From JAMXLO01 sp963812075 (GTDB taxonomy: Bacteria; Pseudomonadota; Alphaproteobacteria; Acetobacterales; Acetobacteraceae): DNA of 64,000 nucleotides. The stretch is from positions 124,001 to 188,000 of the forward strand of contig CAWETN010000007.1 in NCBI GenBank assembly GCA_963812075.1, written 5' to 3'. Under the pieces are notes generated by a model. That model worked only from the letters and a program-made list of their open reading frames with translations. It searched no databases and had not been told where the DNA came from. A program made the translations under genes and the position numbers. Position 1 is the stretch's first letter; the number at the start of each line of letters is the position of its first letter. Below, one piece after another: positions 1 through 10,582 of the stretch.

Positions 1-738
1 GTGCGTCTTCGCCGCCTCGCCCTTCAGGCGGACCCTGAGGCCCAGCAGCGGCAACGCCATGCCGCGGCTGCCGCAGAACTTGCCGCCCTCGATCCACGGC
101 GACATCCAGCCGCGGCCCAGCACCGCCTGATATTCGATATCCGCCGGTGGCACGATATCGGCCGGGGCTAGGCTGAATCCCTCGATCCACTGCCGGCTGC
201 CCCGCGTGCCGACCCATTCGCCGGTCTTGCCCGGAACGTCGCCGGCACGGTGCACGTGCGCCACGATATCGCTGTCGGCCACGTCGGCGGATGCGGCGTT
301 CGCGGCAGCCGGCGGCGCCCGCATCTCGGCGCCCGCTTCGCCGCCCAGCCGCATCACCTGCAGCCGCGGCGCCGATTCCGCGGGGGCCGCCGGGGCCTGA
401 TAGACGGTCACTAGTATTTGCGCCGGCCCTTCGGCCACCCGGATCAGCGCCGCTGCATCGCTGCTGTTCATCCAGCCGTCGCCGCGGAACGTGCTGATGC
501 TCACCGCCTCCGGCCGCCCGGCCGGGCCTGGCGGCAGCGAGATGCGCACGCCGGGCAGCCCCGAGCGATCGTCGGCCGGGGGTGAACCAGGCGCCTGGAA
601 TACGCAGAACAAGCCGGTGTCCAGCGTCATCAGATGGCCCGACACCCGCAGCTCGGCGACGCGATTCTGGCCGGAGTCCGCGGGAACCGCGGGCTGGGTT
701 GCTCGAGGCTTCGGAACGGCGGTGCCGACATCAGACAT
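1..738 (-). CDS. ChW-like repeat protein, C-terminus cut by the window edge
   Basis: An open frame with no stop runs from an ATG at 738 (another possible ATG at 771) off the left edge, so the C-terminus is missing. About 246 residues are visible. There is no signal peptide or membrane segment. The N-terminal third resembles a beta-rich unknown domain. Residues about 195-240 (WIEGFSLAP, then YQAVLGRGWMSPWIEGG and CGSRGMALPLLGLRVRLKG) have the aromatic-Gly-Trp, Trp and Gly-Leu-Arg spacing of the clostridial hydrophobic W (ChW) repeat, known mainly from secreted and surface proteins. It is the last visible gene of the minus-strand exporter operon, so it may be secreted or surface-bound. Family assignment is by motif resemblance only. 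Confidence 0.55.
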   Translation of the reverse strand, partial: MSDVGTAVPKPRATQPAVPADSGQNRVAELRVSGHLMTLDTGLFCVFQAPGSPPADDRSGLPGVRISLPPGPAGRPEAVSISTFRGDGWMNSSDAAALIRVAEGPAQILVTVYQAPAAPAESAPRLQVMRLGGEAGAEMRAPPAAANAASADVADSDIVAHVHRAGDVPGKTGEWVGTRGSRQWIEGFSLAPADIVPPADIEYQAVLGRGWMSPWIEGGKFCGSRGMALPLLGLRVRLKGEAAKTH

Positions 739-818
739 TCGGGTCTCGCTCTTCTCGGTTGCAGCGCGCATAGGCGATCGAACGGTTCGCGCGAGGAATT
801 GCACAGACGACGCTATAA

Positions 819-3657
819 TCAAAGACGCTGTCGACGCGTGACGCCCGAAACCGTCAGGACCGCGTCGTTGATGGCATGCGGTGGCATGCCGAGCGGCAGC
901 AGAACGCCCCGTCCCGTGCCGCGGATGCGTTCGGCCTGCGCCCCGATGTCGAACGCCACCACGCGCAGACCGGCCCGCCAGGCCTCTCCCAGCGTCCGGC
1001 ACCAGGTCTCCGGAAAGATCGACGCCTGCAGCGCGAGCGTAGCGTTCTGAGCCTTTATCAACGGGACGGCCTCGTCGGGCGCATAACCGCCGGTGATGAA
1101 CGCGTGTCCGGTCGCCAGGAGAGCCCGATCGTCGATGGTATGGCCGACGACGACGAATTCCAGCGGCAGGCGCCGGTCCGCTGCATCGCGGGCGCAGTCC
1201 AGGATGACCTGGAAACCCTTGTGGATGCCGATCGCGCCGATGACGCAGACGCGGCACGGGCTGACGGCCGAGTACGCTGCCGGGTCGGGGGATCCGCCAT
1301 CGTCCTCATGGTGCTCCACCACGGGTCGAATGCCGGGGAAATATCGCCGCAGCCGGTCGGCGGTGTCGTGGGATGGGACTATCACCCGGCGCGCCGCCGA
1401 CAACACAGCGGCTGACCGACCGCGCAGCGCGGCCACCGAGATGTCGTCGTCGATCAGGTTCCCGGCCTCGGCAACGCAGGCTTCGCAGCGCGCCACTGCA
1501 GGTTCGCCGCAATAGCGCTCGCTTGGCCCCACCAGGGCGATCCGGCCGCACAGCCAGGCGTAGTCGTGCACGTGGACGTCGTACGGCGCGTCGAGATGGC
1601 CGATCAGCTCCAGAACCGCCGGATGATGGCCGACCGTATGGTGCAGCTCGATCAGCCGCGGCCGCTCCCCGACCAGCAGTCGCCGCAGCGCGGCCAGCTC
1701 GTCCGGCATGCGATAGCGCAGGTTGGGAAATCCGCCGTCCGTCCCCTCGCCGACGCTGACGCACCGGGTGCCGTCGGACGAGCGGGACGGCCGCAGCACG
1801 ATCACCCGGTCGCCTCGTGTGCGATATTTCGCGGCCGATACCGCGACCTGCCGCTCCACGCCCCCGCCTGAGGCGTGCGTGACCAGCAGCACGGCCCGGC
1901 TGCCGCGGCGCCGTTCCGCGCGCCAACGGGCAAGGTCGAGGCGTCGCCGCGACTCCGCCAGCGGATCGGCATGGGCGTGGGCACGGACCAGGTCGGCAAA
2001 GCCGGGGTGCAGCCGCTCCAGCAGGGCTTCGTTCCGCCTCCGAAGAGTGCTGCGCGGTATGGCCGAACGAGTGCCCGCCGACATGCGCGACGAAGGCGCC
2101 GGTCGCGGCGACATGCCGCCAGCCAAGCCGCCGCGCGCGCAGGCAGAAGTCGTTCTCCTCGCCGTAGCCCTGGGCGAACAGGTCGGCGCGGAGCGGCCCT
2201 ACCGCATCCAGGCAGGCTCGCCGGATATACAGACAGAAACCCACGCCCACCGGTATGTCGATCGCACCGCCACCGTTCGCGCGCCTGGCGAGACGATCGA
2301 TGCGCTGAGTCGCCGCGCGGTCCGGAACCGGGTTGCCGCCCGCCGGATCGGGATAGCTCAGGATGGTCGCGTCGTTGGACAGCGGCGTGACCGTGCCGAT
2401 GTCCGGTGCGCCATAGGCGACCGCCCGCAGCTCCTTCAACCATCCGGGGGCAACCAGCGTGTCGCTGTTCAGCAGGACCACGTCGTGCCCGGCGGCGGCG
2501 CGCATGCCGGCATTGGCGCTGGTGGTGAAGCCGCGGTTGCGGCGGTGGCGAAGCAGCGTGATGCGGCCTCGCCCGGCGAGCGCCGCCAGTGCAGTTGTCA
2601 GCTCCGGCTCAGGCGAGGCGTCGTCGACGACGATGAGACGGCTGGGCCGCCGGATATCGGCCAGCACGCTGTCCAGGCAGGCGAGTGTACGGGCGGCTCC
2701 GCCGTGCACCGCCACGACGACATCCACTGGCGGCCGGCGGCGGGGCGATGCGCGCAGGGGCTTCGAGGAAATCGTCAATGCCACCGGCCTCGCGGCTTTC
2801 TCCGCCTGGCGTTCGGCCTCCGGACTGAGCGGACTGCCGAGCAGGTCCTGGCCGTCGCCGTCCAGCACACGCAGCGGACCGTGCATCCCGGCGAGCGCGG
2901 CCGCCGGGACCACGAAGCCGCGTGGCCGGGCCAGCAACCCGGCGGCATCGATCGTCGCGTCCATGTCGGACGCCAGCAGCGTGATCGTCCCATGTCCCCG
3001 CACGGGGCGGATCGTCAGGAGCGGATCGCGGCCAGGGTCGCCGGGACACCATGCCCAGCCCGCCAGCCCGCCATCCTTAACCGCGACGCAGCCGGCCGTC
3101 GCTCGGATTGCGTCGATCGCGATCGGGCTGCCTAGGAAGTGGCGACCATCGGGCGACGTGACCAGGAACGCCTTTCCACGCCGGCGCGGGGCGGCGCGGG
3201 GTCCGCGTGAGGCATGCGGACAGCATGGGGAGCGGCGTATGACCGGCTCTCCCTCCGCCGACAGCCCGCACCAGCCGGGTGCCCCCGCTTCGCGCGCGAT
3301 CGCGTCGGCCTGCCCGATGAAGGCTGGATCGACCACATGCCGCTGCAGGGCCCGGGACAGCGCCTCGGCGGCACGCGTGGGATCGCCCAGGCGCCGGCTG
3401 GCGGTCGCCAGACCAAGCCAGACTTCGCGGACGTCGTGTTCGGCGCCGAGGTCCGCGAACAGTTTGGACGCTAGTTTATCGTCGTGCCCGAGGCTCGCCG
3501 CGGCAAGGGTGAGCGTCAGCGTCGGGTCGCGAGGGGCGAGGCGATGAGCCCGCTCCAGCCAGCGACAGGCCTGCGCCGTGTTGCCTGCCGCGAGCTCTCT
3601 TTGGCCGCGCTCGAAGGCGTCGCGCGCGAGTGACGCTGTCTCAGGCTGGCCGGTCAG
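819..3657 (-). CDS. Two-domain glycosyltransferase (GT2 + GT4-like) with TPR-like N-terminus; one frame break
   Basis: The reading frame gives about 945 residues once one extra base near 2041-2052 is removed; the length of the interval (3n+1) agrees. In order: a TPR-like segment (about 1-130), a linker domain containing GWAWCPGDP, a GT2 domain starting at PPVDVVVAVHGG with the nucleotide-binding motif IVVDDASPEPE, LLNSDTLVAPGW and the EENDF acid motif, then, past the break, a GT4-like domain (LLVTHASGGGVERQ, VCVIGAIGIHKGF, FPETWCRTLGEAWRAG). It probably builds a surface glycan or glycosylates an exported protein. No ATG lies near the start. The frame opens next to a CTG (3657) overlapping the TGA of the upstream Sel1 gene, so the true start is unresolved. 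The acceptor is unknown. Confidence 0.8.
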
Positions 3658-5427
3658 TTGCCGGCGGCCTGCGACTGCGCCTGCTGCACCTCCGTCGTGA
3701 CGGGCAGGGCAGCCAGGTCGTTCCGGGCCTCCTGCAGTCCCTGGGCGAGAGCCCGGTCGAGCCAGACACGGGCGCGATCGAAGTCGCGTTCTCCGGCGAG
3801 GCCACGTGCGAGGTAGCGGCCCAGCATCATCTGGGCATAGGCGTGCCCGCGCTCGGCAGCGGCCTGGAAGCAGGTCTGCGCCTTCGCCCGGTCGGTCGGG
3901 AACTCGTGCCCACCGCCATGCATCGCGCCCATCGCGAACATCGCGCCGACATGGCCGCGGCCGGCGGCTTTCTCGAACAGCGCGAAGGCACCCGGGTGAT
4001 CCTTGGGTCCGCCACGGCCGGTCAGCATCATCTCCGCCAGCAGGACCTCGGCCTCCACCATGCCGACATCGGCGGCGCGCTTCACCCAGCCGCGCCCCTC
4101 CTCCGGATTCGCGTCCACGCCACGGCCCTCGACCAGCATACGGCCGTACCGGTACCTGGGCGTTCACCACGCCATCGGCGGCGCGGCGCAGCCACTCCGC
4201 CGCCTTCCTGTCGTCGCGCTCCACGCCGACCCCTTCGGCCAGGCAGACGCCGAAGTTGAAGGCCGCCACGAGGTCGCCCGAGGCGGCCGCCTTCTCGAAC
4301 CACTCGCGCGTGCGGATCGCATCCTCCTCGCCGCCCTGGCCCTTCAGCAGCAGGTTCGCAAGATCGACGCGTGCGGTCTGGTCACCGGCCTCGGCGGAGC
4401 GACGGAACCACTTTGCCGCCTCCTCGGCGTCGCGCGGCACGCCGGCGCCGGTCAGGCACAGCATGCCGAGGGCACGCGCGCCGCCGCGATGACCGGCTTC
4501 CGCCGCGCGTTGGAACCACATCGCGGCCTCGGCATAGTTCGGCGGCAGCTTGCCGCCCTTGGCGTAGAGGTCGCCGACCGCTGCCGCCGCCTCCGGATCG
4601 CCTGCGAGCGCCGCCCGGCGCAGCCACGATTCGCCCTCGACCGGGTTCGCCGGGACCGTGATCCCCTGCATCAGGGCCATGCCCCAGCGCGCCTGGCTCG
4701 GGCGATTGCCCTTCTCGGCAGCCTGGCGGAACAGCTGGATGGCCGCTGCGCGATCCGGCGGACCTGCCCCGCCGCGCTCGGTCACCATGGCCAGCAGGTA
4801 TTGCGCGGTCGGCAGGCCGGCGTCCGCCGCCTTGCGCAGATTCTGCGTCACCTGCGCCTGAATCTCGGGAGTGTTAGCATTGCGGGCCAGCGAAAGCGCC
4901 AGTCCGAGTGCCCCTTGCGGGCAGCCTGCGGTCGCCGATCGTTCGTACCAGCGATGCGCCTCGTCGGCGTCGCGCACCGACTCCGGCCCGGAGGTAAGGA
5001 TGTACCCGAGCACCGCCTGGCCATCGGCGGAGCCCCCATCGGCCGCCTTGCGCGCCCAGCGCAGGCCGGTTTCGAAGTCCGGTGCCGCCGCACCTGGGGC
5101 GGCGAAGAGGTTCGCTCCGGTTCCCTGTTCCGCTCCTGCGGTCAGCCCGTGGATCGCCAGAGTGGCAAGCTGCGCCTGCGCCTCGACGTAGCCCCGGTTC
5201 GCCGCCTTCTCCAGCCATCGCGCCCCATCCGTCCGGCTCGGTGGCACGCCGATGCCTTCCAGGTAGCAGCGGCCGACCCGGTATTCCGCCTCGGCAATCC
5301 CGGCGCGCGCGGCTCGGGTCAGCAAGGGAAAGGCCTGCTTGCCGTTCCCCTGTTCGATGAGCCGCACCGCCCTTCGCAGGGCGGCGGCCGGAGAGAGCGG
5401 CACTGTCAAGCGGTCGAGAAGACCCAT
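3654..5427 (-). CDS. Sel1-repeat (TPR-like) protein; one frame break
   Basis: About 590 residues made almost wholly of Sel1-like repeats of 35-38 residues (for example GARWLEKAANRGYVEAQAQL, AAIQLFRQAAEKGNRPSQ, AQTCFQAAAERGHAYAQMML). Such helical arrays form protein-binding scaffolds. The start MGLLDRLTVPLSP at 5427 lies 45 bases after the HlyD stop. No signal peptide is evident. The repeats jump frame near 4155 (one surplus base in a CC run on the plus strand) and continue in register to the TGA at 3654, which argues that the break is recent or artefactual. It lies inside the exporter operon, directly upstream of the glycosyltransferase, and may organise the export or glycosylation machinery. 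That role is inference. Confidence 0.85.
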
Positions 5428-5472
5428 GCCGTTACGCCACCCCCTCCTGTCGGGCCATGACCGACGTCGCTC

Positions 5473-6882
5473 TCACGGCTCGCGCATCCCTTCCGAGGCG
5501 GCGCCTAGCACGCGACCCATCAGATACTGCAGCACGGTCCGCTTGCCGACCTTGATATCGGCGGTCACCGGCATGCCGGGCATCACATGGAAGTCAGCCG
5601 GCGTGTTGCGCAGATCGACGCGATCGACGGCGATGCGGGCCCGATAGTACAGATCGCCGCTGCCGTTCGGGATGGGCACCGAACCCGTCGGGTTGCGCTG
5701 CTCATCCTGCGAGGAGAAGCTGTCGGCACTAAGGGTGCGCACGGTGCCGTAGGCGAGCCCGTACTGGATGAACGGGAACGCGTCGAACTTGATCGAGACC
5801 GGATCGCCGACGCTGAGGAAGCCGTCGTCGCGGCCGATGACATTCGCCTCGATCTCGAGCGGGGCATCCGCCGGCACCAGCGTGATGAACTGCTGGCCGG
5901 ACTGCAGGACGGAGCCGACCGATACCTTGGCCACACCAAGCACGGTCGCGTCGCTTTCGGCCCGCAACTCCACGAGCTGCTTGCGAAGCTGCGCCTTGTT
6001 GAGCGACTCGCGGGCATCCGACAGCTTGCCCACGGCGTCGGCCAGCTTCTCGGAAATGTCCGCGTGCCAGGACTGCACATAGCCGTCGCGCTCGGCGACC
6101 TGCGCCGCGAGATCGCGCTGGCTGCTGTTGGCGGCTTCCTCCGCGCCCCGCAGGTTGCGCTCCATCTCGACCCGATTGTCCATCGCCGCCAGCGTATTCA
6201 GCTTGCTGCCGACCTGCAGCTTCTCCAGGTCCCGCCGCATCTTCTCGACGTTGCTCGCCACTTCGAGCCGGTTCCGGTATCCCGCCGCGTCGGAGTTCGC
6301 CTTGGCGATCGCCGATACGATGCCGTTGATCTTCTGCGTGTAGTTCTCGAGCTTGTAGGTGTATTCGGACTGCCGCTGTCCGAAGATCGCCGCCTGCAGG
6401 GCCAGGTTCGGGTCGGTGCCGCTATAGGCGAACGGCTGGCCGTCGGCTTCGGCCTTCAGCCGCGACACCTGCGCCTGAAGCTGTGCCACCTGCGCCGCCA
6501 GCGCGCCCATGTCCGCCGTGGCGAAGGTCGGATCGAGCTGCGCCAGCACCTGGCCAGCCTTGACCGCCTGGCCCTCGCGCACGTTGATCGAGCGCACGAT
6601 CGCGGTCTCCAGCGGCTGCAGCACGATGGTCGGCGAGCGCGACACGACGCGGCCCTGCGCGGTGACCACGCGGTCGACCTTGATCGTGCCCATCGCCAGG
6701 ATGACGGCCGTGAACATGCTGACGATGATCCAGACGATGCCGCGCGCCGCCAGCGGCACCGGCGCCGACGTGATCGTGGTCGACGGCATCTGAAACTCGA
6801 GGATGACCGGCAACGTGGGGTCGTTGCCGTCCTCCACGACGGTGCTAATCGCCTTGGACGAGGGTCGGGGTGAGCGCGGCAT
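5473..6882 (-). CDS. Type I secretion membrane-fusion protein (HlyD family)
   Basis: 469 residues. After a short cytoplasmic N-terminus there is one membrane helix (about 47-66, IVWIIVSMFTAVILAMGTIK), then a biotinyl-lipoyl-like barrel (VVTAQGRVVSRSPTIVLQPL, REGQAVKAGQVLAQLDPTFA), a long coiled coil (about 120-310) and the beta-barrel C-terminus (LVPADAPLEIEANVIGRDDG, MPGMPVTADIKVGKRTVLQY) characteristic of HlyD/PrtE adaptors. Adaptors of this family link an inner-membrane ABC exporter to an outer-membrane TolC channel. The start at 6882 overlaps the end of the ABC gene by 38 bases, so the two are translationally coupled. No TolC homologue is seen in the window. Confidence 0.93.
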   Translation of the reverse strand: MPRSPRPSSKAISTVVEDGNDPTLPVILEFQMPSTTITSAPVPLAARGIVWIIVSMFTAVILAMGTIKVDRVVTAQGRVVSRSPTIVLQPLETAIVRSINVREGQAVKAGQVLAQLDPTFATADMGALAAQVAQLQAQVSRLKAEADGQPFAYSGTDPNLALQAAIFGQRQSEYTYKLENYTQKINGIVSAIAKANSDAAGYRNRLEVASNVEKMRRDLEKLQVGSKLNTLAAMDNRVEMERNLRGAEEAANSSQRDLAAQVAERDGYVQSWHADISEKLADAVGKLSDARESLNKAQLRKQLVELRAESDATVLGVAKVSVGSVLQSGQQFITLVPADAPLEIEANVIGRDDGFLSVGDPVSIKFDAFPFIQYGLAYGTVRTLSADSFSSQDEQRNPTGSVPIPNGSGDLYYRARIAVDRVDLRNTPADFHVMPGMPVTADIKVGKRTVLQYLMGRVLGAASEGMREP

Positions 6883-9154
6883 GGCGGGGACCTTGACTGT
6901 CGAGATGACGGTTCTGCTGTGCCCAGAGCTGGCGATAGACAGTGCAGCGCTCGAGCAGGGTACGGTGCGGCGCGATGTCCGCCACCTTGCCCTTCTCCAG
7001 AACCAGGATTTGGTCGCACTCTGTCAGCGAAGACAGCCGGTGCGACACGATGACCATCGTGCGGCCGCGCGCGATGCGCAGCAGGTTGGCGTTGACCAGC
7101 GCCTCGCTCTCCGGGTCGAGCGCGCTGGTGGCCTCGTCGAGGATCAGGATGCGCGGGTCGTTGATCAGCGCGCGGGCGATCGCGAGGCGCTGCTTCTGGC
7201 CGCCCGAGAGATTGGGCGAGCCTTCCTCGATGTAGGTCTCGTAGCCGTTCGGCATGCGCTCGATGAATTCCTCCGCGCCGGCGAGCCGTGCGGCACGCAC
7301 CGCATCCTCGAGTGTCAGACCGGGGCGGCCGGCGATGATGTTCTCGCGGATCGAGCCGCGGAACAGGAAGTTGTCCTGCAGCACCACGCCGAAGCTCTGC
7401 CGCAGGTGCCGCAGGTTGATCTCGCGCAGGTCGCAGCTGTCGATCTTCAGAAAGCCCGAATAGTCGCGGTTGATGCCCTGCAGCAGGCGGGTGAGGGTCG
7501 ACTTGCCGGACCCTGACCGGCCGACGACGCCGAGCATCGTGCCGGCCGGGATCGAGAAGCTGACGCGATCCAGCGCCGGAACCTTCGTCCCGCCGTAGGT
7601 GAACGAAAGATCCTCGAGGCTGATCGCGCCGGAGAACTTCGGCCGCATGCCGCCGGAGGCAGCGTCCACCTCGAGCGGTCGGTTCAGCACCGAGGCGGCC
7701 TGGCCGACCGCCGCCGCAACGTCCTGGTACTCCTCGGTGAGCCTGGCGAGCTGAACCAGCGGCTGCGCGACGCGCTGCGACAGCATCATGAAGGCAAAGA
7801 TCGCGCCGGCGCCGTAGCCGGTGGTGTCGGACAGCGCCCAATAGACTCCGATCAGGATCACGCCCATCCACATGAAGCGCTCGATCGGCGTCACGATGGT
7901 CTGCGGCCAGTTGCCCAGCTTGCCATACGCCAGGCGCCACTTGCCGGCCTCGGCGATCCGCTCGTCCCACAGCTGCTTGCGCTGCGGCTCGATCGCCAGC
8001 GACTTCACCGTGCGTATGCCGAACACCGTCTCGCCCAGCGCCGCGTGCTTGGCGACCTCGGCGGCGACGACACGGCCGTAGACAACGGCCAGCGGCCGCA
8101 GAAACACCAGGACGACGATGGTGATCAGGCAGGCGCAGGCCAGCACCAGCCAAGCGAGCGGCGCGTTCAGCCAGAACAGGAACGGCAGCAGCACGCAGAG
8201 CGTCATCAGGTCGAGGAAGGTCGTCAGCAGCTTGCCGGTGATGAACTCGCGCACCTTCTGGATCTGCATGATGTTGTGCATCGTCTCGCCGGCCGGGTGC
8301 CGCTCGAAATAGTCGAGCGGCAGGCGCAGCAGGCGGTTGAACACGTGCAGGTTCAGTCGCGCGTCGATCCGGGTGCCGACGACCAGCACGATCAGTCGTC
8401 GTGCATAGCCCAGCAGCGTTTCGTAGAAGATGGCGATGCCGACGATGACCGCGATCAGCGCCAGGGTCGAATAGGAACGGTGGGTCAGCACCTTGTCGAC
8501 CACCGTCATAACCAGGAACGGCGGGAAGATGGTGATGACGCTCAGGGCGAGCGAGGCGAGGCCGATCTCGCGCAGCGAGCGCTTCTCCTGCATCACCAGG
8601 CCGAACAGCCAGCGCAGCGAGAACGGCGCGTCGGCCTCGGCGTAGCCGCGATTCGCGCGCAGCAGCACCGCGTCGCCGCCCCACACCTCGCTCAACCGCA
8701 ACTCGTCCACCGGCACGGGCGCATCGGCCTCGGATGCGGTGGGGTCTTTGATGAAGACGACCTTGTGCTCGCCGTTGACGCCGGTCAGCAGCCCAGCCGT
8801 GCCGTCGTTGAACAGCAGCACCACCGGGCCGGTGTTGTGGAACCGCATCAGGTGGCGCCAGCGCAGCCGGACTGCGCGCGCCCACATGCCGGAGCCTTGC
8901 GCCCAGGCTGACAACGACGCTGCCGACGGTGACGGCTCGTCGCCCATGCGACGGAATTCGTTGGGATCGAGCTCAAGGCCGTGATAGCGACCGGCCACCA
9001 TCATGGCGAGCAGGCGCGGATGAACAGGCGAGTCTTCGGCGCCGCCAAGCTGCATCGGCAGGCCGCTGTCGCCGCCGCCGCCCATGTCGGCGACCGAGTG
9101 TGGCCCTTGCCCCGGAGGACCGGGGACGTGCCCGTCGTTTACGTCCACTTGCAT
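6845..9154 (-). CDS. Type I secretion ABC exporter with peptidase-like (C39-like, non-catalytic) N-domain
   Basis: 769 residues with a complete exporter layout. An N-terminal C39-like domain (about 30-165) lacks the catalytic cysteine, as in HlyB-type docking domains. Six membrane helices follow from about 180 to 460, then a nucleotide-binding domain with Walker A GRSGSGKST, signature LSGGQKQR and Walker B ILILDEATSALD. It would bind and export an unprocessed RTX- or adhesin-like substrate with the HlyD protein encoded just downstream. The substrate is not obvious. The candidate in the same operon is the ChW-like protein at the left edge. The start at 9154 is the farthest ATG; the first ~25 residues are Gly/Pro-rich, so a later start is possible. 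Confidence 0.92.
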   Translation of the reverse strand: MQVDVNDGHVPGPPGQGPHSVADMGGGGDSGLPMQLGGAEDSPVHPRLLAMMVAGRYHGLELDPNEFRRMGDEPSPSAASLSAWAQGSGMWARAVRLRWRHLMRFHNTGPVVLLFNDGTAGLLTGVNGEHKVVFIKDPTASEADAPVPVDELRLSEVWGGDAVLLRANRGYAEADAPFSLRWLFGLVMQEKRSLREIGLASLALSVITIFPPFLVMTVVDKVLTHRSYSTLALIAVIVGIAIFYETLLGYARRLIVLVVGTRIDARLNLHVFNRLLRLPLDYFERHPAGETMHNIMQIQKVREFITGKLLTTFLDLMTLCVLLPFLFWLNAPLAWLVLACACLITIVVLVFLRPLAVVYGRVVAAEVAKHAALGETVFGIRTVKSLAIEPQRKQLWDERIAEAGKWRLAYGKLGNWPQTIVTPIERFMWMGVILIGVYWALSDTTGYGAGAIFAFMMLSQRVAQPLVQLARLTEEYQDVAAAVGQAASVLNRPLEVDAASGGMRPKFSGAISLEDLSFTYGGTKVPALDRVSFSIPAGTMLGVVGRSGSGKSTLTRLLQGINRDYSGFLKIDSCDLREINLRHLRQSFGVVLQDNFLFRGSIRENIIAGRPGLTLEDAVRAARLAGAEEFIERMPNGYETYIEEGSPNLSGGQKQRLAIARALINDPRILILDEATSALDPESEALVNANLLRIARGRTMVIVSHRLSSLTECDQILVLEKGKVADIAPHRTLLERCTVYRQLWAQQNRHLDSQGPRHAALTPTLVQGD

Positions 9155-9365
9155 TCCCCTTCAAAGGCACGCCCAAAATGCGGGCGATTGCCTCGGTGAC
9201 GGCCGAACCTGGACTGGCGGCTTCGACCCGTGGCCACGCAAGCCGCCGATCCAAGCTCCGACGACCTGAGGCCGAAGCACAGTATGCCTCATCGCGACGG
9301 CAATTTGCCACTAAAACCTTACCGGGATGATTGAGACTTGGCTCCACATCGGCAGAGAGGGACCT

Positions 9366-10574
9366 ATGGAAGTGCTGAATGACACGGTGGGAGCCTTCGT
9401 GCCGGGCCCGCGCCTCGAGCATCCGCCGCTGGCCAGCGGTCGATTGTCCGGGCTCGACTTTGCCGTGAAGGATCTGTTCGACGTGGCCGGCGGCATCACC
9501 ACCTACGGCAGCCCGGACTGGGCGAGCACCCACATGGCCGCAACGGCGACCGCCCCGGTGGTAACCACGCTGCTGCAGGCCGGGGGCCGTCTCGTGGGCA
9601 AGACCAAGACCATGGAGCTCGCATTCGGTCTCACCGGCGAGAACGTCTGGCAGGGTACACCGATCAACCCCCGGGCACCCGACAGGTTCCCCGGCGGTTC
9701 GAGCTGCGGATCGGCTGCCGCCGTCGCCGCAGAGCTGGTCGATTTTGCGCTGGGGTCCGATACCGGCGGGTCGGTGCGGATCCCCGCCAGCTATTGCGGC
9801 CTGTTCGGCATCCGTCCGACCCACGGGGCGGTCAGCCTCGCCGGAGCCTGTCCGTTGGCGCCGAGTCTCGACACCTGCGGCTGGTTCGCGCGGGGCGCGG
9901 GATTGCTGGCCGAGGTCGGCGAGGTGCTGCTCCCGGGAGGCGGCCGTCAGATGATGGATGGGCCACTGCTGCGCGTCGAGGAGGCATGGGTCAATGCCCA
10001 GCCGGACGTCGCCGAGGCGCTGCACAAGGCGCTGGAGCGGCTGGAGCGGCTGCGCGGCAGGGCGATCGCCATCCGGCTCGCACCCGAGGGCGTGGACAGC
10101 ATCTTCGACCATTTCCGCACGGTCCAGGCGGAGGAGATCTGGGCGTCATTGGGCGCCTGGATCGAAGCGACGCGGCCACGCTTTGGCCCGGGAATCGGCG
10201 AGCGCTTTGCCGCCGCCAGAAAGACCGACGCGGCGATCGCCGGCCCGGGCCGGGCCTTCCGACGCGTGCTCCAGGCCCGCATCCGGCCGCTGCTGACCGG
10301 TGGGGCGATCCTGGTCTATCCGACCAGCCCATGCCCCGCTCCGCTGCTGTCGGCCAGCCTGGCCGAGCAGAACGCGGTGCGGCAGGCCACGATCGGCGTG
10401 ACCGCGATCGCCGGGTTATGCGGCCTGCCCGAGGTGACGCTGCCGGCCGGCTCGGTCAACGGTGTCCCGGTGGGGCTCTCCCTGGTGGCAGGCCAGGGCC
10501 TGGACCGCGGGCTGCTGTCGTTTGCCTGCGACGCGGCGGCCGTGCTTGGACTCCCGGTCGGAGCTCAGGGGTAA
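9366..10574 (+). CDS. Amidase-signature family enzyme
   Basis: 402 residues, preceded by a GAGAGGG ribosome site 3 bases before ATG 9366. The amidase-signature triad is visible: Lys in FAVKDLFD, the cis-Ser in GGSSCGSAAA and the nucleophile Ser in GSDTGGSVRIP. The family hydrolyses carboxamides (for example indole-acetamide, allophanate or glutaminyl substrates); this one has no extra domain that would name the substrate. It lies 8 bases upstream of a GNAT gene, suggesting one transcript. It is divergent from the exporter operon, with a 211-base spacer holding no other gene I can see. Confidence 0.88.
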   Translation: MEVLNDTVGAFVPGPRLEHPPLASGRLSGLDFAVKDLFDVAGGITTYGSPDWASTHMAATATAPVVTTLLQAGGRLVGKTKTMELAFGLTGENVWQGTPINPRAPDRFPGGSSCGSAAAVAAELVDFALGSDTGGSVRIPASYCGLFGIRPTHGAVSLAGACPLAPSLDTCGWFARGAGLLAEVGEVLLPGGGRQMMDGPLLRVEEAWVNAQPDVAEALHKALERLERLRGRAIAIRLAPEGVDSIFDHFRTVQAEEIWASLGAWIEATRPRFGPGIGERFAAARKTDAAIAGPGRAFRRVLQARIRPLLTGGAILVYPTSPCPAPLLSASLAEQNAVRQATIGVTAIAGLCGLPEVTLPAGSVNGVPVGLSLVAGQGLDRGLLSFACDAAAVLGLPVGAQG

Positions 10575-10582
10575 GGGGTACG

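Noticed and set aside
1306..5427. A single 1373-codon open frame on the minus strand as one giant Sel1-glycosyltransferase protein
   Set aside because: Sel1 repeats leave this frame near 4155 and glycosyltransferase similarity leaves it near 2045; the bridging parts are Arg/Pro/Gly-rich shadow sequence. It is two genes, each with a frame break.
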